The notes under the pieces were generated by a model. The model saw only the letters and a list, made by a program, of their open reading frames with translations. It did no database searches and was not told where the DNA came from. From contig JACRMO010000113.1 of NCBI GenBank assembly GCA_016214925.1, positions 1,360-11,817 of the forward strand: 10,458 bases of DNA, written 5' to 3'. Within the stretch, counting starts at the first letter, position 1; every line of letters starts with the position of its first letter. The stretch is from Gammaproteobacteria bacterium. GTDB taxonomy: Bacteria; Pseudomonadota; Gammaproteobacteria; Thiohalobacterales; Thiohalobacteraceae. The position numbers and the translations under genes were made by a program. Below, one piece after another: positions 7,023 through 10,458 of the stretch.

Positions 7023-8084
7023 TTGACAAACAAATGCCAAGCATGCCGGCGCTGCACGCGCCTGCTGCTGGCCGCGCTTGCGCTGTCGTTCGCCACATTC
7101 GCCCACGCCGGCGATATCCTCAACGGCATCAAGGCGCGCGGCGAACTGCGCTGCGGTGTGAGCGAGGGCATCGCCGGATTTTCCGTGCAGGACAAGAACG
7201 GGCGCTGGACGGGTCTTGACGCCGACTTCTGCCGCGCGGTGGCGGTGGCGGTGCTCGGCGATGCCGAGAAGGTCGAATTCGTGCCGCTCAAATCCTCCAA
7301 GCGCTTCCCGGCCTTGCAGGCGGGTCGTATCGATCTACTGGTGCGCAACACCACCTGGACCTTGGCCCGCGAAGGCTCCTTCAATGTGCAGTTCCCGGCC
7401 ATTCTGTATTTTGACGGCCAGGGCTTCATGGTGCCGACGGCGGCGAAGATCGCCAAGCTTGCCGATCTCCAAGGCGCCACGGTCTGCGTGGAGAAGGGCA
7501 CGACGCACATCGACAATCTCGTGGAATACTCCGACATGCATGGCTTATCGGTCACGCCGCTGATCATCGATTCGGCGGACGAGGTTGTGGCGGCGTTCTT
7601 TGCCGGCCGTTGCCAAGCCTACACCTCGGACGCCGCGCAACTCGCTGCCATGCGCTTGCGCGCACCGAAAGCCGCCGGCGGTCCGGACGCTTTCAAGATT
7701 CTCCCCGAGCGCATTTCCAAGGAACCGCTGGCGCCGGTGGTGTCGGGTGGCGACCAGCAATGGATCACTCTAGTGCGTTGGGTGATGTTTACGCTGGTTC
7801 TGGCCGAGGAGCATGGCATCACCCGCGACAACGTCGCAACGCAGTGGCCGGAGATCAAGCAACGCAAGATCAAAGCGTGGAAACTGGCCGGCGGCAACGA
7901 GATCAACTACGGACAGTTGATGGGCGCGACCGAAGACTGGGGGCCGCGCGTGATCGCCGCCGTCGGCAACTACGGGGAGATGTACGAGCGCAATGTCGGG
8001 CGTGACAGTCCGCTCAAGATCGAGCGTGGCCTGAATCGATTGTGGAATCAGGGCGGTCTGATGTATGCCCCGCCGGTCGACTGA
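7023..8084 (+). CDS. aapJ-like: AapJ-like general L-amino-acid-binding periplasmic protein
   Basis: This is a family-3 solute-binding protein (SBP_bac_3) of about 353 residues, the normal length for AapJ. A signal peptide runs from a Cys/Arg-rich start through L-L-L-A-A-L-A-L to A-H-A at 27-29. AapJ landmarks follow in order: I-K-A-R-G-E-L-R-C-G-V-S-E-G-I-A-G-F-S, DKNGRWTGLDADFCRAVA, G-D-A-E-K-V-E-F-V-P-L, G-R-I-D-L-L-V-R-N-T-T-W-T (ligand region), Y-F-D-G-Q-G-F-M-V, C-V-E-K-G-T-T and C-Q-A-Y-T-S-D. In characterised Aap systems this protein delivers amino acids to the AapQ/AapM permeases and AapP ATPase; none is here. I favour the TTG at 7023 (AAGGAAA, 7014-7020) because it gives a normal signal peptide; GTG 6978 would add 15 residues and also has purines upstream. 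The next gene, a permease of another superfamily, starts 11 bp downstream, so co-transcription is likely. Confidence 0.87.
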   Translation: MTNKCQACRRCTRLLLAALALSFATFAHAGDILNGIKARGELRCGVSEGIAGFSVQDKNGRWTGLDADFCRAVAVAVLGDAEKVEFVPLKSSKRFPALQAGRIDLLVRNTTWTLAREGSFNVQFPAILYFDGQGFMVPTAAKIAKLADLQGATVCVEKGTTHIDNLVEYSDMHGLSVTPLIIDSADEVVAAFFAGRCQAYTSDAAQLAAMRLRAPKAAGGPDAFKILPERISKEPLAPVVSGGDQQWITLVRWVMFTLVLAEEHGITRDNVATQWPEIKQRKIKAWKLAGGNEINYGQLMGATEDWGPRVIAAVGNYGEMYERNVGRDSPLKIERGLNRLWNQGGLMYAPPVD

Positions 8085-8095
8085 CAGGTGAACCG

Positions 8096-9436
8096 ATGAG
8101 CGAGATGCAGATCTATCTCACCCTCGGGATCTTCGCCGCGGTCATCCTGGCGATCGCGTTCGACATCATCGACATGGCGGTCGCAGCGCTACTCGGTGTG
8201 TCTGCGATGATCGCGCTGGGCATCCTCACCGCCACCGACTTGGTGGAGGCCATGGGCACCGCGGGCGGGCCGTTGGCGTTGCTGTTCGGCGGCATGGTGG
8301 TGGCGCATGTACTCGGCAAGACCGGCATCTTCGAACGTGTGGGTGCGGTCTATCTGCACGCCACCGGCGGCAGCGGCAAACGCTTTCTGTTGCTGCTGAT
8401 TGCGCTGGTGGCGCCGGTGTGCGCCCTGTTGCCGAATGCCACCACCGTGATCCTGCTCGCGCCCATCATCATCCGCGTGGCGCGCGCGCTTAAAGTGGAC
8501 TTCGTCGCGCCCATGATATTGACGGCCATCGTCAGCAACGCCGCCGGTATGCTCACGTTGGTGGGCGATCCGGCGACCTTCCTGGTCGGCAGTTCGATCG
8601 GCATGAGCTTCGCGGCGTATCTGCAAAAGGTCAGTCTCGCCGGCCTGCTGGCGGTGCTGGTGATCGTGCCGTTATTGCCGTGGCTGATGCCGTCGATCTG
8701 GCGTGCCCAATCGCCGGTGCCGCCCAAGACCGCGCTGCCGCGCATCGAGCATCCGGGTTTCGTAGTGCTTTCGCTCGCCATCCTGGTGTTGATGGTGGTG
8801 CTGTTCCTGATCGGCGAACGCCTGCCGACGCACATCGTGCCGCCGGCCGTGGCGATCATCGCTGCCACGCTGGCCTTGCTGGTGGTTTATCAAATCCGCA
8901 TCGAACCCGTCGACACGGTCTTCCGCGAGGTCGACTGGAAGACGCTGGTGTTCCTCGGCGCGATCTTCTGTCTGGTGCAGGGCTTCACCAAGACCGGTCT
9001 GCTGCAAGGACTGTCGTTGCAACTCTACGAATGGTTCGGCGCGGAACTGACGCTGGTGGCCTTGTTGCTGTTGGCGGGCATCGGCGTGCTGTCGAGTTTG
9101 CTTGCCAACATTCCGGTGGTGGCCGCTTCGCTGGTGATGACCAAGGGCTATCTCGTTGCAGCCGAGGCGGTGCCGGAGATCGCCCTTGCCACCGGCTTCA
9201 CGGACTGGCCGGCCGCCACACTGCCGGTGTTCATCGCCATGATGTTCGGCGCCACGCTGGGCGGCAACGCGACGCTGATCGGCGCCTCGGCCAACATCGT
9301 CACCGCCGGTATCTGTGCGGCGGAGGGTGAACGGCTGACCTTCGCGCGCTTCCTGCGCTACGGATTGCCGATCACGATCGCGCAGCTCGCGGTCGGAGCG
9401 GTGTATGTGGTCGCGTTGTTCTGGGTGTTGCGTTAG
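8096..9436 (+). CDS. SLC13/ArsB/NhaD-type (ion transporter superfamily) permease
   Basis: This 446-residue integral inner-membrane protein has roughly eleven or twelve hydrophobic segments in two similar halves. Each half carries a superfamily signature: LLPNATTVILLAP (111-123) and LTLVGDPATFLVGSSIG (153-169) in the first, L-L-A-N-I-P-V-V-A-A-S-L-V (335-347) and GGNATLIGASANIV (389-402) in the second. A charged loop near 202-219 separates the halves. Members exchange ions or take up anions (arsenite, Na+/H+, sulfate, dicarboxylates, citrate); the sequence alone does not fix the substrate. ATG 8096 follows AGGTG at 8086-8090. It is 11 bp after the binding-protein stop, so the two are probably co-transcribed, an unusual pairing because secondary carriers of this type normally work without an ABC-type binding protein. 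Export or import of sulfate released by the nearby sulfatase is a possible but weak inference. Confidence 0.87.
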   Translation: MSEMQIYLTLGIFAAVILAIAFDIIDMAVAALLGVSAMIALGILTATDLVEAMGTAGGPLALLFGGMVVAHVLGKTGIFERVGAVYLHATGGSGKRFLLLLIALVAPVCALLPNATTVILLAPIIIRVARALKVDFVAPMILTAIVSNAAGMLTLVGDPATFLVGSSIGMSFAAYLQKVSLAGLLAVLVIVPLLPWLMPSIWRAQSPVPPKTALPRIEHPGFVVLSLAILVLMVVLFLIGERLPTHIVPPAVAIIAATLALLVVYQIRIEPVDTVFREVDWKTLVFLGAIFCLVQGFTKTGLLQGLSLQLYEWFGAELTLVALLLLAGIGVLSSLLANIPVVAASLVMTKGYLVAAEAVPEIALATGFTDWPAATLPVFIAMMFGATLGGNATLIGASANIVTAGICAAEGERLTFARFLRYGLPITIAQLAVGAVYVVALFWVLR

Positions 9437-9473
9437 GTGAACTGATTTTCGCGTTGGCGTGTCATTTGTGAGT

Positions 9474-9489
9474 ATTCATTGCTATGAAT
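9474..9489. promoter_or_regulatory. Short dyad upstream of the glucosidase promoter
   Basis: ATTCAT (9474-9479) and ATGAAT (9484-9489) are exact inverted repeats around a 4-base centre (TGCT). The site ends 13 bp upstream of the proposed -35 box, a position suited to an activator or a second operator. The stretch is AT-rich compared with the coding regions. It has no T-run and is not a good terminator for the upstream permease gene. Function is inferred from position only. Confidence 0.35.
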
Positions 9490-9502
9490 CAACGTGTGTT
9501 TG

Positions 9503-9530
9503 TTGACGCCGATATCAGGCGTACTAGATT
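9503..9530 (+). promoter_or_regulatory. Sigma70-like promoter for the glucosidase gene
   Basis: TTGACG (9503-9508, one mismatch to TTGACA) and TAGATT (9525-9530, four of six to TATAAT) are separated by 16 bp. This would start transcription near 9537 and give a leader of about 80 nt before ATG 9616. It is the only good -35/-10 pair I found in the 179-bp gap, and the gap itself, after a run of closely spaced genes, suggests a new transcription unit. Confidence 0.5.
9506..9522. promoter_or_regulatory. Operator-like dyad within the promoter spacer
   Basis: ACGCC (9506-9510) and GGCGT (9518-9522) flank GATATC (9511-9516) plus one extra A. The arms are exact reverse complements and the core is itself palindromic, so the site is an almost perfect 17-nt dyad. 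It starts inside the -35 hexamer and ends three bases before the -10, where a bound dimer would block RNA polymerase. LacI/GalR-type regulators bind comparable dyads at sugar genes, but I do not recognise a specific consensus and no regulator gene is in the window. Confidence 0.45.
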
Positions 9531-9578
9531 TAAACGTGCAAGTTGAAAGTGTTGCTCGTCCGGAATAATGCCCCACAC

Positions 9579-9594
9579 AACCTATCGATAGGTT
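9579..9594. promoter_or_regulatory. Perfect 16-bp palindrome in the glucosidase leader
   Basis: AACCTATCGATAGGTT reads the same on both strands without a spacer. It lies about 42 bases after the predicted transcription start and 9 bases before the Shine-Dalgarno (GAGGAG, 9604-9609). In DNA it could bind a dimeric regulator as a roadblock operator; in RNA it could fold into a 6-bp stem with a TCGA loop next to the ribosome-binding site. A palindrome of this length is unlikely by chance in a 179-bp gap. Confidence 0.55.
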
Positions 9595-9615
9595 CCTCTC
9601 GCCGAGGAGTAAGGT

Positions 9616-10458
9616 ATGAACCCATCCGACAGCTCAGAAAGTGCAGAAAAAACCCGCCTGGACGAAGCCCGCGAGAAGGGCATTCCGTGGAAGAAATGGG
9701 GCCCTTATCTGAGCGAGCGCCAGTGGGGCACGGTGCGCGAGGATTACAGCCCGGACGGCGACGCGTGGAATTTCTTCACGCATGATCATGCCCGCTCGCG
9801 CGCCTACCGCTGGGGCGAGGACGGCATCGCCGGAGTTTCCGATGACAAACAGCGCCTGTGCTTCGCGCTGGCCCTGTGGAACGGCAAGGACGCCATCCTC
9901 AAGGAACGACTCTTCGGGTTGACCAACAGCGAAGGCAACCACGGCGAGGATGTGAAGGAGTATTACTTCTACCTCGACAGCACGCCGACCCATTCATACA
10001 TGAAGTACCTCTACAAGTACCCGCAGGCGGCATTTCCCTATGCCGACCTGCTGGAGACCAACCGGCGGCGCACCCGCGACGAGATGGAGTATGAACTCCT
10101 CGACACCGGCGTCTTCAAGGACGACCGTTACTTCGACGTCTTTGTGGAGTATGCCAAGGACGGTCCGGAAGACATCCTGGTGAAGATTACCGCAGCCAAC
10201 CGGGGGCCGGGCGCGGCCGAGTTGCATCTCCTGCCGACGCTCTGGTTTCGCAACGACTGGGCGGCGTGGATCGCCGAGTCCAATCGCTCTCCCGAGAAAC
10301 CGAGTCTCAAACAGATCGAGGCGGCGGCGGGCACGCGTGCGGTTTCGGCAACGCATCCGCTGCTGGGTGAATTCATCCTGGCCTGCGAAGGCGAGGTGCC
10401 GTTGCTGTTCACCGAGAACGATACGAACCACGCGCGCCTGTTCCCCGGGCAGAAGAAC
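9616..10458 (+). CDS. GH63/MGH1-like glucosidase, 5' part (3' end outside window)
   Basis: The frame runs from ATG 9616 (GAGGAG at 9604-9609) through 281 codons to the window end without a stop. Complete relatives are, from memory, close to 900 residues, so about a third is seen. Conserved blocks are W-K-K-W-G-P-Y-L-S-E-R-Q-W-G-T-V-R-E-D-Y-S (25-45), D-H-A-R-S-R-A-Y-R-W-G-E-D-G (57-70), L-C-F-A-L-A-L-W-N-G, then E-G-N-H-G-E-D-V-K-E-Y-Y-F-Y-L-D-S-T-P-T-H-S-Y-M-K-Y (106-131), and L-H-L-L-P-T-L-W-F-R-N (203-213). These identify the bacterial proteins related to mannosyl-oligosaccharide glucosidase (GH63). No signal peptide is present, so the enzyme should be cytoplasmic, acting on a glucoside or alpha-glucan-derived oligosaccharide; the exact substrate cannot be read. 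The catalytic (alpha/alpha)6 domain lies beyond the window. It has its own promoter region with several dyads. Confidence 0.85.
   Translation, partial: MNPSDSSESAEKTRLDEAREKGIPWKKWGPYLSERQWGTVREDYSPDGDAWNFFTHDHARSRAYRWGEDGIAGVSDDKQRLCFALALWNGKDAILKERLFGLTNSEGNHGEDVKEYYFYLDSTPTHSYMKYLYKYPQAAFPYADLLETNRRRTRDEMEYELLDTGVFKDDRYFDVFVEYAKDGPEDILVKITAANRGPGAAELHLLPTLWFRNDWAAWIAESNRSPEKPSLKQIEAAAGTRAVSATHPLLGEFILACEGEVPLLFTENDTNHARLFPGQKN

Noticed and set aside
9437..9615. Possible small RNA, riboswitch or rho-independent terminator after the permease gene
   Set aside because: No stem followed by a T-run and no riboswitch core that I recognise; the dyads are better explained as regulatory sites of the next gene.
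1..10458. CRISPR arrays, tRNA or rRNA genes, transposases or phage genes
   Set aside because: No regularly spaced direct repeats, no cloverleaf or rRNA-like segments and no mobile-element proteins in any frame; the only repeat element is the short one at 3819-3898.

Overview
The window is GC-rich and every gene runs on the + strand. Sec signal peptides, an outer-membrane beta-barrel ending in Phe and proteobacterial-type periplasmic proteins point to a Gram-negative bacterium, most likely a proteobacterium. A GTCATTGCGAGCG...AGCAATC-type interspersed repeat fits this. I cannot name the genus. Stop codons are TGA or TAG in equal number and never TAA.

Region 1 (1-3815) encodes exported proteins of mostly unknown function. 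It holds the 3' part of a DUF1254/DUF1214 gene and a complete secreted DUF1254/DUF1214 paralog. A 63-bp stretch follows that looks like the signal-peptide stub of a third paralog ended by an amber codon. Then come a perfect 10-bp hairpin, an outer-membrane beta-barrel gene and a DUF3313-type exported protein.

Region 2 (3816-6932) starts with a dyad-symmetric intergenic repeat. It is followed by a large exported arylsulfatase (FGly-type CSPTR active site) interrupted by one in-frame TAG at codon 205, where relatives have Trp. The frame is intact on both sides, so this is a very young nonsense mutation, a sequence error or a readthrough site. A small four-helix membrane protein gene follows.

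Region 3 (6933-9436) is a two-gene unit: an AapJ-like amino-acid-binding periplasmic protein, then, 11 bp later, an ion-transporter-superfamily (ArsB/NhaD/SLC13-like) permease. No ABC permease or ATPase genes of the Aap type are present, so the binding protein is an orphan here.

Region 4 (9437-10458) has a 179-bp intergenic region with a sigma70-like promoter, an interrupted dyad inside its spacer, a second dyad upstream and a perfect 16-bp palindrome in the leader. These precede the 5' part of a cytoplasmic GH63/MGH1-like glucosidase that runs off the window.

A working reading (inference) is that region 1-2 is a cell-envelope module: secreted DUF1254 proteins, an outer-membrane barrel, a periplasmic DUF3313 protein and a periplasmic sulfatase could together handle a sulfated or otherwise exogenous substrate. 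The transporter pair and the glucosidase look like separate transcription units. The most notable points are two amber interruptions of otherwise recognisable reading frames and the unusual binding-protein/permease pair.
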